From: Sinomonas albida
Lineage (GTDB): Bacteria > Actinomycetota > Actinomycetes > Actinomycetales > Micrococcaceae
Length of the DNA stretch: 64,000 bases
Assembly: GCF_004919045.1 (NCBI RefSeq)
Contig: NZ_SWDW01000008.1
Span: forward strand, 62,001-126,000
Reading direction: 5' to 3'
The notes beneath the pieces were generated by a model. That model did not search any database. It saw only the letters and a list, made by a program, of their open reading frames with translations, and was not told where the DNA came from. Below, one piece after another: positions 32,643 to 42,193 of the stretch. The first letter of the stretch is position 1. Each line of letters starts with the position of its first letter. The position numbers and the translations under genes are program-made.

Positions 32643-33736
32643 GAGATGGCCTCCTTCTGGGGCGCAGTGGCCTGGGACTCCCCGGTGGCCTGGGATTCCG
32701 CCGTGGCCCGGACGGCGGCCGAGGCCTTGTCGGCGACGTCGAGCGCGAAGGTGAGGTCGTGGATCAGTTCTGTCACGTCCAGGCGCGCGGCTTTCCCGTC
32801 CGCGAGATCGGCCAGATACCGCCATTCGCCCTCGTAGCCGTTGGCGGAGTATGGGCCGTACACGGCGGATTCTCCGCCGCGCGTGATGGTCGCGGTCGCC
32901 GAACCGGCCTGCACGTAGGACGGCGTGAAGTCGATCCGGAGCGACGTGGTGTCGCTGATGGCCTCGAACGTCCACTCGGGCTGCCAGCTGTCGGTGCTGA
33001 TCCCGAACACCTGCACGTTCCGGTCGCCGATGCGCAGGTTGACGAGGTACCCGGACGGGTCCGGGACGTGGCACGTAAGGACCTCGAGGTCGGTGAAGTC
33101 GGGGCAGAACGCGCGCACGAGGGGGAGGTCATGGATGGCGAGGCCCATGATGCCCCCGCGCACCATGGCGGCCGCGACCTCCGGGTCGTGGCGGTCCTGC
33201 CGCGTCCTCGCGGGACGGGTGATCACCTCGGTGGCGAAGTCCTCGAAGCGCGGGTTGGGCGGCAGGACGATCGAGTAGCGGATCGTGTGCGCCGTGCGAG
33301 GCAGATCGCCCCAGTGCTCCTTGGCGGCGAGCCACCCCGGGTCGAACGTGTGCATGGCCCCGACGATGATCGGCACACCCGTTTCCTGCGAGACGGCCGC
33401 GATCTCCTCGGCCTCGGCCTGGCTCATCGCGAAGGGCTTTTCGCAGAGGACTGCCCGCTTGCCGGCGCGGCACGCGGCGATCACCTGCTCGGCGTGGAAC
33501 TGGTGCGGGCTGCAGATCACCACGACCTGGACCGCTTCGTCGGCGAGCAGGTCGTCCATGCTGGTGGTCCATGCGGCGCCGACTCTGCCGGCCACCGACC
33601 GTGCGATGTCGGGGTCCACGTCCATGATCTTCGCGACGTGGAAGGCGTCGCGGATCCGGGCGAGGGTAGGCAGGTGGATTGCCTGGGTGACGGGGCCGGC
33701 ACCGAGGATGCCGACGCCGAGGGTGGATGTTCTCAA
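32639..33736 (-). CDS. Gfo/Idh/MocA-family oxidoreductase
   Basis: 365 residues: LGVGILGAGPVTQAIHLPTL (Rossmann motif), VVICSPHQFHAEQVI, CEKPFAMS with the catalytic Lys (about residue 101) and GGIMGLAIHDLPLV with the Asp/His positions. The only initiator consistent with the conserved N-terminus is TTG at 33736, with GAGAAACGGTGAG upstream. Divergent from the TetR gene; an inverted repeat lies between. The C-terminal 30 residues repeat ESQATGESQAT and look disordered. Confidence 0.88.
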   Translation of the reverse strand: MRTSTLGVGILGAGPVTQAIHLPTLARIRDAFHVAKIMDVDPDIARSVAGRVGAAWTTSMDDLLADEAVQVVVICSPHQFHAEQVIAACRAGKRAVLCEKPFAMSQAEAEEIAAVSQETGVPIIVGAMHTFDPGWLAAKEHWGDLPRTAHTIRYSIVLPPNPRFEDFATEVITRPARTRQDRHDPEVAAAMVRGGIMGLAIHDLPLVRAFCPDFTDLEVLTCHVPDPSGYLVNLRIGDRNVQVFGISTDSWQPEWTFEAISDTTSLRIDFTPSYVQAGSATATITRGGESAVYGPYSANGYEGEWRYLADLADGKAARLDVTELIHDLTFALDVADKASAAVRATAESQATGESQATAPQKEAIS

Positions 33737-33777
33737 GTGCTCACCGTTTCTCTGGGCTGTGATCCGGGCAACACTTA

Positions 33778-33801
33778 AAAAGTATATGGAAATTTACTTT
33801 T
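33778..33801. promoter_or_regulatory. Inverted repeat, probable TetR operator
   Basis: AAAAGTA (33778-33784) and TACTTTT (33795-33801) form a 24-bp dyad in an AT-rich patch between the Gfo/Idh gene and the TetR gene, upstream of the TAGGCT box of the latter. Its place suits repression of both divergent transcripts. Confidence 0.6.
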
Positions 33802-33851
33802 GGCACAAGGCAATCGCTGGATGGCTCCGTCCGGGCGGTAGGCTCCAAGTC

Positions 33852-34484
33852 GTGACCGTCTCGTCCAGCCCCTCGGGGCCGCCCGCACGCAGCCCCCGGG
33901 GCCCCTACAAGAAGGGGATCGAGCGCCGCCGTGAGGTCGTGTCGGTGGCGATTGAGGTCTTCGGCCAGCATGGCTTCAAGGGCGGCACGCTCCAGCAGGT
34001 CGCGGAGCGCGTGGGCCTGACCCCGGCCGCGGTCCTGAAGCTCTTTGGCAGCAAGGAGGGGCTGCTCATCGCGGTCCTCGAGCACTGGGATGTGGTGACC
34101 CGCCAGGCCATGGGCTCCCCGCAGCGGGGTTATGGGCTCCTGGAAGCGTTCAGGAAGCTCATGCACTACCACACGCAGCATCGCGGCCTGCTCGAGCTGT
34201 ACACGACGATGGCGGCGGAGGCGACGTCGGCGGAGCACCCGGCCCACGAATTCATGACCGGGCGCTACCGCGCGACCCTCGAGAGCATGCGCCGACTCTT
34301 CTACGACGCCATCGAGGACGGGCACTTCCGCCCCATGGCCGAGGAGGAGATCGACGGCGAGGCCGAGTGCCTCCTTGCCACCATGGACGGGCTCGAGATC
34401 CAGTTCCTGCTCAACCCGGCGTTCGACCTCGAGCGCTCCTTCGGTGCGTTCCTCGATCGCCTCGTGGCCCGGCTCTCGGCTTAG
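33852..34484 (+). CDS. TetR-family transcriptional regulator
   Basis: 210 residues: N-terminal helix-turn-helix (IEVFGQHGFKGGTLQQVAERVGLTPAAVLKLFGSKEGLL, shown in part; about residues 28-66) and a helical ligand domain. GTG at 33852 follows TAGGCT (33839-33844) by 7 nt, so the message is probably leaderless. The earlier ATG at 33786 falls in the operator dyad and is rejected. It most likely controls the divergent Gfo/Idh unit. Confidence 0.9.
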   Translation: MTVSSSPSGPPARSPRGPYKKGIERRREVVSVAIEVFGQHGFKGGTLQQVAERVGLTPAAVLKLFGSKEGLLIAVLEHWDVVTRQAMGSPQRGYGLLEAFRKLMHYHTQHRGLLELYTTMAAEATSAEHPAHEFMTGRYRATLESMRRLFYDAIEDGHFRPMAEEEIDGEAECLLATMDGLEIQFLLNPAFDLERSFGAFLDRLVARLSA

Positions 34485-34506
34485 CCGGCGTCAGCCCTGA
34501 ACGGCG

Positions 34507-35487
34507 TCAGCTCTGATCGGCGCCATCCAGACCGGCGCCATCCCAGAATTCGGTGAGCCGGCCGGCCGAGGCCTTGCCCTGGTCGTAGCCGGCCTGCGCG
34601 GCCGCCGGGCGAAGCGACAGGTCCATCGCGTTCGCGCCGAACAGGTGCTCGGAACTGCTGTCCGGGAAGATCGTCTCGACTCTGCTCCCGCCGTCCCGCA
34701 GCTCCGCGACCTGCGCCGCAAGCTGCAGCCCCCAGTCCGAAGGCGTCCGGGATCTGCCGCCGAACGGCGAGAGCACGAGCACCCGACCGCAGCCGGCTGC
34801 CAGATCTGCATTCTCGTTGCGCCGATAGCCGCCGTCGATGTACTCGCGGTCGCCGATCCGATAGGCGGAGCCACTGGAGCAGCTGGCCGCGATGGCGTCC
34901 GCGAGGTCCACCCCGCTGTTCCGGTCGAACACGGAAGGTTCACCCGTGCGGGCATCGACTGCGGTGATGAGCACCGTCCGCTCCGGCCAGAGCTGGCTGG
35001 GGAGGCGCGCGGCCACGGTGGCGCGCCACTGTGCCTGCCGAGCGCCGTCTGAGGCAGCACGGTCGACCGCCGCCGCGCCTATCCTGCGGCGCATGTCGGC
35101 GGCATCCTCGGCCGAGGCGATGATGGTGGCCGTTCGCTCCATCATGTCTGCTGCCGACCTGACCGGGCTACGCCCGCTGACCGGGCCACGCCCGCGGCCG
35201 GATCCGGCCACACCGGTCCGCTGCGGCGGGGCGGCAGTGAGGATGGCCGCATACAGTTCGGCCGGGGTCGCGCCCGCGAACTGGGCCGCCGCCGTCGAGC
35301 CTGCCGAAGTGCCGATGGTCAGATCTGCCGCGGTCACGTCCAGGCCGCCATCGAACAGGCCGGCCACGACGCCGATCAGCCACGCGTTGCCCGTGGATCC
35401 ACCGCCGCCGAGGACGAGTGCCCGCCCGCCCGCCGTCGACGTGGCGCGCGGAGCTGAAGGTGGAGTTGAAGAAGGTGTTGTGTTCAT
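34507..35487 (-). CDS. Patatin-like phospholipase/esterase
   Basis: 326 residues with the patatin active-site set: oxyanion loop LGGGGSTG (about residues 27-34), nucleophile elbow GTSAGS (Ser near residue 61), and the Asp of DGGY (about residue 217) forming the Ser-Asp dyad. No signal peptide, so cytoplasmic; probable lipid acyl hydrolase. AAAGGCG precedes ATG 35487. Its leader can fold strongly (35518-35572). Convergent with the TetR gene. Confidence 0.9.
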   Translation of the reverse strand: MNTTPSSTPPSAPRATSTAGGRALVLGGGGSTGNAWLIGVVAGLFDGGLDVTAADLTIGTSAGSTAAAQFAGATPAELYAAILTAAPPQRTGVAGSGRGRGPVSGRSPVRSAADMMERTATIIASAEDAADMRRRIGAAAVDRAASDGARQAQWRATVAARLPSQLWPERTVLITAVDARTGEPSVFDRNSGVDLADAIAASCSSGSAYRIGDREYIDGGYRRNENADLAAGCGRVLVLSPFGGRSRTPSDWGLQLAAQVAELRDGGSRVETIFPDSSSEHLFGANAMDLSLRPAAAQAGYDQGKASAGRLTEFWDGAGLDGADQS

Positions 35488-35517
35488 GGGAGTCGCCTTT
35501 CGCGAAAAGTGCCTTAC

Positions 35518-35572
35518 GGCGCTCCCAGTGGCGACTACCTCAGTCGCGGACCGTGGACTGCAGGGGAGCGCC
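35518..35572 (-). promoter_or_regulatory. Nested inverted repeats in the patatin gene leader
   Basis: GGCGCTCCC (35518-35526) pairs with 35564-35572, and inside it GCGACT (35531-35536) pairs with AGTCGC (35542-35547). The structure lies 31 nt before the patatin start and could sequester or mark the leader; it may be a read-through terminator of the ROK gene. No known riboswitch is recognised. Confidence 0.4.
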
Positions 35573-35640
35573 CACTGTGGATACTGCGCACATGGGTCTC
35601 ACCTCCTACTGGCGATCACGATCGCCAAGACCGTAGCACA

Positions 35641-35700
35641 CCGGCTGCCCGGGCGCACCTATCGCAGACGCTCGCGCCCGGCTGCCCGCGCGCGCCTATC
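35641..35700. repeat. Imperfect duplication at the end of the ROK gene
   Basis: CCGGCTGCCC-GSGCGC-CCTATC occurs at 35641-35663 and 35678-35700; the second copy covers the stop codon of the ROK gene. It looks like a local tandem duplication of the gene's 3' end. Confidence 0.5.
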
Positions 35701-36973
35701 CCAGCAGTGCATACGGGGCCGCGAGCGCCCGCCGGAGCGTGGCGCCGGCAGCTCCCCGCAAGGCGGCCGTCGTGCCGAGCTCCGAGAACGCGACGGCACC
35801 GGGGGCGACGAGCCCAGGCGCGAAGCCGTCGAGGCTGCTCGCGAGGGCGGGCGCGATCCAGTCCCGGAGCGCGGCGAAGTGACCGCCGAGCACCGTGGCG
35901 GAGAGGTCCACGAGGCGCGCCGCGGAGACGACGGCGATACCGAGATAGTGCCCCGCGCGCTCCACGGCGCTCATCGCCTGGGCGTCCCCCGCCTCGAGGG
36001 CCGCTTGCAGCGCGGCCATGCGCGCCGCCGTCGTCCGCCCGCCGTCCGTGATGCCCGCGGCAGCGAGGATCGCCTCCTGGCCGGCGACGGTCTCGAGGCA
36101 GCCTCGCCCCCCACATGAGCAGCGCCGCCCGCCTGGCTCCACGACGACGTGGCCCACCTCGCCCGCGTAGCCGCCGGGCCCGGCGAAAAGCTCTGATCCG
36201 ATCACGAGCCCGCCACCCACGCCGACCTCGCCGGACACGTACAGGTACGTCCCGAATGACGCACCGTGCCCGTACCAGAGCTCGGCGAGCGCCGCGCTGT
36301 TCGCTTCGTTCGAAAGGACGACGCCGAAGGGGGCCTCCGGGGCCAGGCCGCCGAGCGCTGTGGAGAGGTCGACGTCCCTCCAGCCGAGGTTGGGGGCCGT
36401 GACGACGTGGCCGCGCGCGGGCTCGACAAGGCCCGGCACGGCGAGCCCTCCGCCCAGGAGCGTCATGCCCGCGGCCTCCGCGTCGGCGATGCATTGCCTG
36501 GCCAGCCCGGTCAGCTCGGCGAGGACGTCCTCGGGGCTGCGGCCACGGTTCTCCGCCTCGGACACCTCGTGGAACCGGAGGCTGCCCTGGAGGTCCATGA
36601 TGCCGACAGCGAGGTAGTCGACGTTGAGCTCGGCCCCGAGCGCTCCCTGCTGGGCGTTGAGCACGAGCCCCACGCCCGGGCGCCCGCGCTCGCCGTCCCG
36701 CGTGACGCCGACCTCCTCGACGAGCCCGGTCTCGAGGAGCTCGGCCACGAGGCTCGAGACGGACGCCTTCGTGAGGCCGATCGCGGCGGCGATGTCTGCC
36801 CGCGTGGCCCGCCTGTCGGGGCCGATGCTGCCGAGGACCAGGGCCAGGTTCCGCCGCCGCACATCGGCGACGCGGCCGGGAGCCGTGCCGGCTCCCGCGC
36901 CGCCCAAGTGCTCGCGCAAACTGCGCCCCTTCCTGTGAATCCCACGGCCATCCGGTAGGTTCCGGAAGATCAT
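35696..36973 (-). CDS. xylR: ROK-family transcriptional repressor of xylose genes
   Basis: 425 residues: N-terminal winged helix (RADIAAAIGLTKASVSSLVAE, about residues 57-77) and a ROK sugar-kinase-like domain with zinc-site residues EVGHVVVEPGGRRCSCGGRGCLE (shown in part; Cys trio about residues 290-297). Divergent from xylA, the usual place of the actinobacterial xylose repressor. ATG at 36973 lacks a clear ribosome site; TTG at 36919, with AGGAAGGGG seven nt ahead, is a strong alternative. The 65-bp gap to xylA holds the palindrome GTTCAGAAC (37000-37008) and a weak TAGT-ACTA dyad as operator candidates. Confidence 0.88.
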   Translation of the reverse strand: MIFRNLPDGRGIHRKGRSLREHLGGAGAGTAPGRVADVRRRNLALVLGSIGPDRRATRADIAAAIGLTKASVSSLVAELLETGLVEEVGVTRDGERGRPGVGLVLNAQQGALGAELNVDYLAVGIMDLQGSLRFHEVSEAENRGRSPEDVLAELTGLARQCIADAEAAGMTLLGGGLAVPGLVEPARGHVVTAPNLGWRDVDLSTALGGLAPEAPFGVVLSNEANSAALAELWYGHGASFGTYLYVSGEVGVGGGLVIGSELFAGPGGYAGEVGHVVVEPGGRRCSCGGRGCLETVAGQEAILAAAGITDGGRTTAARMAALQAALEAGDAQAMSAVERAGHYLGIAVVSAARLVDLSATVLGGHFAALRDWIAPALASSLDGFAPGLVAPGAVAFSELGTTAALRGAAGATLRRALAAPYALLG

Positions 36974-37047
36974 TGACCAAGTTCATCATGACCCATATAG
37001 TTCAGAACACATACTAAATCACTTTCGAGCCCAATGAGGTGCCTGAT

Positions 37048-38235
37048 ATGTCTCCCAAGCCCACGCCCGCCGACAAGTTCACCTTCGGCCTCTGGACCGT
37101 CGGCTGGACCGGCAACGACCCGTTCGGCGTCCCGACCCGCGCGGACCTGGACCCGGTCGAAGCGGTCCACAAGCTCGCCGAGCTCGGCGCCTACGGCATC
37201 ACGTTCCACGACAACGACGTAGTGCCGTTCGGCGCGTCCGCCGACGAGCGCGAACTCATCCTCAAGCGCTTCCGTGCCGCGCTCGAGGAGACGGGCCTCA
37301 AGGTTCCGATGGTCACCACGAACCTGTTCAGCCACCCGGTCTTCAAGGACGGCGGGTTCACGTCCAACGACCGTTCCGTGCGCCGCTTCGCGCTCGCGAA
37401 GGTCCTGCGGAACATCGATCTCGCGGCCGAGCTCGGCGCCGAGACGTTCGTCATGTGGGGCGGGCGCGAGGGCTCGGAGTACGACGGCTCCAAGGACCTC
37501 GCGGCGGCGCTCGACCGCTACCGCGAAGGCGTCGACACGGCCGCGGGCTACATCAAGGAGAAGGGCTACGGCCTCCGGATCGCGCTCGAGCCCAAGCCGA
37601 ACGAGCCGCGCGGCGACATCCTCCTCCCGACCGTGGGCCATGGCCTCGGCTTCATCGCGCAGCTCGAGCACGGCGACATCGTGGGCCTCAACCCCGAGAC
37701 GGGCCACGAGCAGATGGCCGGCCTGAACTTCACGCACGGCATCGCGCAGGCGCTGTGGGCGGGCAAGCTCTTCCACATCGACCTCAACGGCCAGCGCGGC
37801 ATCAAGTACGACCAGGACCTCGTGTTCGGCCACGGCGACCTCACGAGCGCGTTCTTCACGGTCGACCTCCTCGAGAACGGCTTCCCGGGCGGCGGTCCCC
37901 GCTACGAGGGCCCGCGCCACTTCGACTACAAGCCCTCGCGCACGGACGGCTACGACGGCGTGTGGGCCTCGGCCGCTGCGAACATGTCGACGTACCTGCT
38001 CCTGAAGGAGCGCGCGAAGGCGTTCCGCGCGGACGCAGAGGTCCAGGAGGCCCTGCGCACCTCGGGCGTGTACGAGCTGTCTGAGGCGACGCTGGCCCCC
38101 GGCGAGACGACCGCGCAGCTCCTCGCCGATGCGTCGGCCGGGGATTCGTTCGACGCCGCCGCGGCCGCCGAGCGCTCGTACGCGTTCATCCGCCTCAACC
38201 AGCTGGCGATCGAGCACCTGCTCGGCGCCCGCTGA
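37048..38235 (+). CDS. xylA: Xylose isomerase
   Basis: Converts D-xylose to D-xylulose (and glucose to fructose). About 395 residues, the length of class I actinobacterial enzymes. Diagnostic parts: [17 protein letters not shown] near the start, catalytic His in TFHDND (about residue 54), [10 protein letters not shown] (metal Glu, about residue 180), [13 protein letters not shown] (metal Glu/His) and LFHIDLNGQ (metal Asp). ATG at 37048 has GAGG at correct spacing; GTG at 37039 would add three residues. First gene of a xylA-xylB operon. Confidence 0.97.
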   Translation: MSPKPTPADKFTFGLWTVGWTGNDPFGVPTRADLDPVEAVHKLAELGAYGITFHDNDVVPFGASADERELILKRFRAALEETGLKVPMVTTNLFSHPVFKDGGFTSNDRSVRRFALAKVLRNIDLAAELGAETFVMWGGREGSEYDGSKDLAAALDRYREGVDTAAGYIKEKGYGLRIALEPKPNEPRGDILLPTVGHGLGFIAQLEHGDIVGLNPETGHEQMAGLNFTHGIAQALWAGKLFHIDLNGQRGIKYDQDLVFGHGDLTSAFFTVDLLENGFPGGGPRYEGPRHFDYKPSRTDGYDGVWASAAANMSTYLLLKERAKAFRADAEVQEALRTSGVYELSEATLAPGETTAQLLADASAGDSFDAAAAAERSYAFIRLNQLAIEHLLGAR

Positions 38236-38267
38236 GCCGCCAGAACACGAGGGATAAGGGGGGCGGC

Positions 38268-39716
38268 GTGCCGCTCGTAGCCGGAATCGACAGTTCGACG
38301 CAGTCCTGCAAGGTCGTGGTTCGCGACGCCGAGACCGGCGCGCTCGTCCGCTCGGGCTCGGCCCGCCATCCGGAGGGCACCGAGGTGCACCCGGACGCGT
38401 GGTGGGAGGCGCTCGAGGCCGCGGTCGCGGCCGCGGGCGGGCTCGACGGCGTCGCCGCGATCTCCGTGGGCGGCCAGCAGCACGGCATGGTGTGCCTCGA
38501 CGAGGACGGCTCCGTGGTGCGGCCCGCGCTCCTGTGGAATGACACGCGCTCGGCGGCGGCTGCCGAGGAGCTCATCAAACAGGCGGGCGACGGCGACGCT
38601 GCCGCCGGCGCCCGCTGGTGGGCCGAGGCGACCGGAACGGTTCCGGTCGCCTCGATCACGGCGGCCAAGCTGCGCTGGCTCGCCGAGAACGAGCCCGAGA
38701 ACGCGGCGCGCACGGCGGCGGTGTGCCTCCCGCACGACTGGCTCTCGTGGCGGCTCGCGGGGCACGGCCCCAGCGGCAGTGGATTGGACGCCGCGCTTGA
38801 TCTCTTGCGGACCGACCGCTCTGACGCGTCCGGCACGGGGTACTGGTCGCCGTCGTCCGGGGAGTACCTGCCCGAGGTGCTCGCGCGCACGCTCGGACAC
38901 GTCCCGATCCTGCCGCGCGTGCTCGGTCCGCTCGAGGCGGCAGGACGGACGCGCTTCTTGTCCCAGACGGATGCCCTGATCGGCCCCGGCGCCGGGGACA
39001 ACGCCGCCGCCGGCCTCGGGGTGGCCGCCTCTGTGGGCGACGTCGTCGTCTCGATCGGCACCTCCGGGACGGTGTTTGCGGTAGCCGAGAGGCCGACGTC
39101 GGACGCCTCGGGGCTCGTCGCCGGATTCGCCGACGCCACGGGGAACTACCTCCCCCTCGCGTGCACGCTCAATGCCTCGCGCGTGCTCGACGCGACGGCC
39201 GCGCTCCTCGGCGTCTCGCTGTCCGCCCTCACGGAGCTCGTGCTCTCCGCTCCCGCCGGGGCCGAGGGGCTCACGCTCGTCCCGTACTTCGAGGGCGAGC
39301 GCACCCCGAACCTCCCCGACGCGACCGGATCCCTGCATGGCATCACGCTGCGGAACTACACGCGGGCCAACCTGGCCAGGGCCGCCGTCGAGGGCATCGT
39401 GTGTTCGCTCGCGGACGGGCTCGCGGCGCTCACCGCGCAGGGCGTCGCGGCGGAACGAATCATCCTCGTGGGCGGCGGCGCACGCTCCGGCGCTGTCCAG
39501 CAGGCCGCGGCCGCGATCTTCGGCTTGCCCGTCCTGGTGCCCGAGCCGGGGGAGTACGTGGCCGACGGCGCCGCGCGCCAAGCCGCAGGCGTCCTCCTTG
39601 GGCGCTTCCCCGAGTGGGAGAATTCGGTCACGGCGACCGTCACCGCTCCTCCGGCGGCGCACGTCCTGGAGCGCTACCGCAACGAAGCATCGGCGAAAGG
39701 CAGGTCCGTCTCGTGA
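38268..39716 (+). CDS. xylB: Xylulokinase
   Basis: Phosphorylates D-xylulose to xylulose-5-phosphate for the pentose phosphate pathway. 482 residues of the FGGY family: [16 protein letters not shown] (phosphate 1), QQHGMV (about residue 74), catalytic Asp in [11 protein letters not shown] (about residue 246), [11 protein letters not shown] and the C-terminal [18 protein letters not shown] site. GTG at 38268 with GGGGGGC ahead; 32 nt after xylA. Its stop overlaps the next start by 4 nt. Confidence 0.96.
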   Translation: MPLVAGIDSSTQSCKVVVRDAETGALVRSGSARHPEGTEVHPDAWWEALEAAVAAAGGLDGVAAISVGGQQHGMVCLDEDGSVVRPALLWNDTRSAAAAEELIKQAGDGDAAAGARWWAEATGTVPVASITAAKLRWLAENEPENAARTAAVCLPHDWLSWRLAGHGPSGSGLDAALDLLRTDRSDASGTGYWSPSSGEYLPEVLARTLGHVPILPRVLGPLEAAGRTRFLSQTDALIGPGAGDNAAAGLGVAASVGDVVVSIGTSGTVFAVAERPTSDASGLVAGFADATGNYLPLACTLNASRVLDATAALLGVSLSALTELVLSAPAGAEGLTLVPYFEGERTPNLPDATGSLHGITLRNYTRANLARAAVEGIVCSLADGLAALTAQGVAAERIILVGGGARSGAVQQAAAAIFGLPVLVPEPGEYVADGAARQAAGVLLGRFPEWENSVTATVTAPPAAHVLERYRNEASAKGRSVS

Positions 39717-40714
39717 GTCCACTCAAGGTCCTCTTCATCGGGGGCAGCGGCACGATCAGTTCGGCGAGCACGCGCCTCGCCGTCGAGCGTGGCGTCGAGC
39801 TCACGCTGCTCAACCGCGGCACCGGCCGGCGCGAGGTTCCGGCCGGCGCCGAGCAGCTCGTGGCCGACATCCGCGAGCCAAGCTCGGTGCGCGAGGCGCT
39901 GGGGGGCCGGGAGTTTGACGCCGTGGTCGACTGGGTTGCGTTCACGCCCGATCACGTGCGGACCGACCTCGAGCTGTTCGAGGGGCGAACCGGGCAGTAC
40001 GTGTTCATCAGCTCCGCCTCGGCCTACCAGACGCCGCCGTCTCGGCTGCCCATCCGCGAGTCGACGCCGCTGCGCAATCCGCACTGGAAGTACAGCCAGA
40101 ACAAGATCGCGTGCGAGGAGCTGCTCGTCGCGGCCTATCGCGAGAGGGGCTTCCCGGCCACGATCATCAGGCCGTCCCACACCTACGACCGCACGAGCGT
40201 TCCGTTCAACGGCGGCTGGACGGTGGTCGAGCGCATGCGGCAGGGCAAGGAGATCGTGGTGCACGGCGACGGCACATCGCTGTGGACGCTGACCCACCAC
40301 GAGGACTTCGCCCGCGGTTTCGTCCCGCTCCTTGGGAATTCGCGCACGTTCGGAGAGGCCTTCCACATCACGTCGGACGACGTCCTGACGTGGGACCAGA
40401 TCGCCCACATCCTTGGGCGCGCGGCCGGCGTCGAGCCCCGGATCGTGCACGTCACCTCGGACGCCATCGCAGCGGCCGACGCCGACTGGGGCGCCTCGCT
40501 GCTCGGCGACAAGACGCACTCAGCCGTCTTCGACAACTCGAAGCTGCGCAGCGTGGTGCCGGACTTCGTGGCGCGGATCCCGTACGAGCAAGGCGCCCGC
40601 GAGACCGTCGCGTGGTACGACGCGGACCCGGCGCGAAAGACGGTCGATCCGCGCATGGACCAGCTCATGGACGGGCTCGTCGAGCGGTTCCGCCTCCCTG
40701 CCGCGGCGCTCTGA
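39713..40714 (+). CDS. NAD-dependent epimerase/dehydratase (extended SDR)
   Basis: 333 residues with [20 protein letters not shown] (Rossmann motif), [14 protein letters not shown] (catalytic Ser) and KYSQNK (Tyr-X3-Lys, about residue 128). It belongs to the atypical or extended SDRs that epimerise, dehydrate or reduce sugars. Translation is coupled to xylB (GTGA overlap), so its job is probably in pentose or polyol metabolism; the exact reaction is unknown. Confidence 0.85.
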   Translation: MSPLKVLFIGGSGTISSASTRLAVERGVELTLLNRGTGRREVPAGAEQLVADIREPSSVREALGGREFDAVVDWVAFTPDHVRTDLELFEGRTGQYVFISSASAYQTPPSRLPIRESTPLRNPHWKYSQNKIACEELLVAAYRERGFPATIIRPSHTYDRTSVPFNGGWTVVERMRQGKEIVVHGDGTSLWTLTHHEDFARGFVPLLGNSRTFGEAFHITSDDVLTWDQIAHILGRAAGVEPRIVHVTSDAIAAADADWGASLLGDKTHSAVFDNSKLRSVVPDFVARIPYEQGARETVAWYDADPARKTVDPRMDQLMDGLVERFRLPAAAL

Positions 40715-40726
40715 CCGCTGGCGCTC

Positions 40727-40746
40727 CCGACCGACCGACCGACCGA
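40727..40746. repeat. (CCGA)5 microsatellite
   Basis: Five tandem CCGA tetramers lie in the 57-nt gap between the epimerase and alditol oxidase genes, 25 nt before the start codon. Slippage here could alter the leader length. Confidence 0.7.
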
Positions 40747-40771
40747 CATCTGACATCCCGAAGGCTGACGC

Positions 40772-42016
40772 ATGAAGAACTGGGCTGGAAATCTTGAGTA
40801 CTCGGCGGCCTCGGTGGCCCGGCCCGGGTCGGTCAGCGAGCTCGCGGAGCTCGTCGCCTCGGCCGAGCGCGTCAAGGCGCTGGGCTCGCGGCACTGCTTC
40901 AACGACGTAGCGGACACGCCAGGCGTGCAGGTGCTGCTGGACCGCCTGCCGAGTGACGTCGAGGTGGACACGTCGCGACGCGTGGCCCGGGTCGCGGGCG
41001 GTCTCACCTACGGGGATCTGGGCCTCGCGCTCGAGGCGCAGGGCTGGGCCCTGCACAACATGGCCTCGCTCCCGCACATCTCGGTCGCGGGCGCGGTGCA
41101 GACGGGGACGCACGGCTCCGGGATCGCGAGCCCCTCGCTGGCCTCGGCCGTGAAGGCGGTCGAGTTCGTGCGGGCGTCCGGCGAGGTCGAGCGGCTCGAG
41201 GAGGCCGACGGCGACGAGTTCTTCGGGAGCGTCGTGGGCCTCGGCGCGCTCGGGATCGTGACGGCGCTCGAGCTCAGCGTCGAGCCCACGTATCAGGTGC
41301 GCCAACAGGTCTTCGAGGGCCTTCCGTGGGACACCGTGCTCGCGAACTACGACGCCGTGGCCGGGGACGGCTACAGCGTCTCGCTGTTCACCGACTACGC
41401 CGGGGAATCCGTGCCCCAGGCGTGGCGCAAGGTGCGCGTGGACGCCGAACCCGGCCCCGCGCCGTCGTCCTTCCACGGCGGTTCGCCCGCGAAGGTGGCC
41501 CGGCACCCGCTCCCGGACATGGATGCCCTCAACTGCACCCAGCAGCTCGACTTGCCCGGGCCCTGGCTCGATCGGCTCCCGCACTTCCGGCACGAGTTCA
41601 CCCCGAGCGCGGGCGACGAGCTGCAGACCGAGTACCTCCTGCCGCGCTCGCAGGCGGCGGGCGCCCTGCAGGCCGTGCGAGGCCTCGCGGGGAAGCTCGC
41701 GCCGCTCCTGTTCGTCTCGGAGGTGCGGACCATCGCGGCCGACGAGTTCTGGCTGAGCCCGTCGTACCGGCAGGACAGCGTGGCCCTGCACTTCACGTGG
41801 CGGCCGCTCCAGGCCGATGTCGAGGCGTTCCTGCCCGAGCTCGAGGCCGCGCTCGCGCCGTACGCGGCGAGGCCGCACTGGGGCAAGCTCTTCACCGTCA
41901 CGACGCCAGAGCTCGAGCGCCTCTTCCCACGGTTCGCCGACTTCCGCGACCTCGTCGCGAAGCGGGACCCGGAGGGCAAGTTCCGCAACGCCTACCTCGA
42001 CCGTATCCTCGCCTAG
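40772..42016 (+). CDS. aldO: Alditol (xylitol/sorbitol) oxidase, VAO-type flavoprotein
   Basis: Oxidises the C1 hydroxyl of polyols such as xylitol and sorbitol to the aldose, making H2O2. The 414-residue protein matches Streptomyces AldO along its length: NWAGNLEYSAASV start, covalent-FAD His41 in LGSRHCFND, NMASLPHISVAGAVQTGTHG (FAD domain, about residue 90), NCTQQ, ELQTEYLLPR, EVRTIAADEFWLSP, and the C-terminal RPHWGKLF active-site patch. Downstream of xylAB it can feed xylitol-derived xylose into XylA. GAAGG precedes the ATG. A 31-bp array begins 4 nt after the stop. Confidence 0.94.
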   Translation: MKNWAGNLEYSAASVARPGSVSELAELVASAERVKALGSRHCFNDVADTPGVQVLLDRLPSDVEVDTSRRVARVAGGLTYGDLGLALEAQGWALHNMASLPHISVAGAVQTGTHGSGIASPSLASAVKAVEFVRASGEVERLEEADGDEFFGSVVGLGALGIVTALELSVEPTYQVRQQVFEGLPWDTVLANYDAVAGDGYSVSLFTDYAGESVPQAWRKVRVDAEPGPAPSSFHGGSPAKVARHPLPDMDALNCTQQLDLPGPWLDRLPHFRHEFTPSAGDELQTEYLLPRSQAAGALQAVRGLAGKLAPLLFVSEVRTIAADEFWLSPSYRQDSVALHFTWRPLQADVEAFLPELEAALAPYAARPHWGKLFTVTTPELERLFPRFADFRDLVAKRDPEGKFRNAYLDRILA

Positions 42017-42020
42017 CCCG

Positions 42021-42130
42021 TTTCGGGTACAGCTACTCCCGCCCCTTCCCGTTTCGGGTACGCCAACTCGCGCTTTCCGGCGTTTCGGGTACAGCTACTC
42101 CCAACCCTTCCGGCGTTTCGGGTACGCCAA
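42021..42130 (+). repeat. 31-bp tandem array behind the alditol oxidase gene (family A, 4 units)
   Basis: TTTCGGGTAC cores start at 42021, 42052, 42083 and 42116 (31, 31 and 33 bp apart). Two unit types alternate: AGCTACTCCC tails and GCCAACTCGC tails, as if a 62-bp double unit had been duplicated. The array is in the sense orientation of the preceding gene and starts 4 nt after its stop. Confidence 0.9.
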
Positions 42131-42193
42131 CTCACCCCCGGCCATTGGACTTCGCCGCCGGCCGGAGTACTTTATGGCCCCGAGGAGGGTGAT

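Noticed and set aside
33786-33851. ATG at 33786 as start of the TetR protein
   Set aside because: It lies inside the AT-rich dyad and adds 22 non-family residues; the GTG at 33852 has a TAGGCT box 7 nt upstream.
42083-42192. In-frame continuation of sequence after alditol oxidase through the repeats
   Set aside because: The aldO stop at 42014-42016 matches the family C-terminus (GKFRNAYLDRILA); later codons come only from the array.
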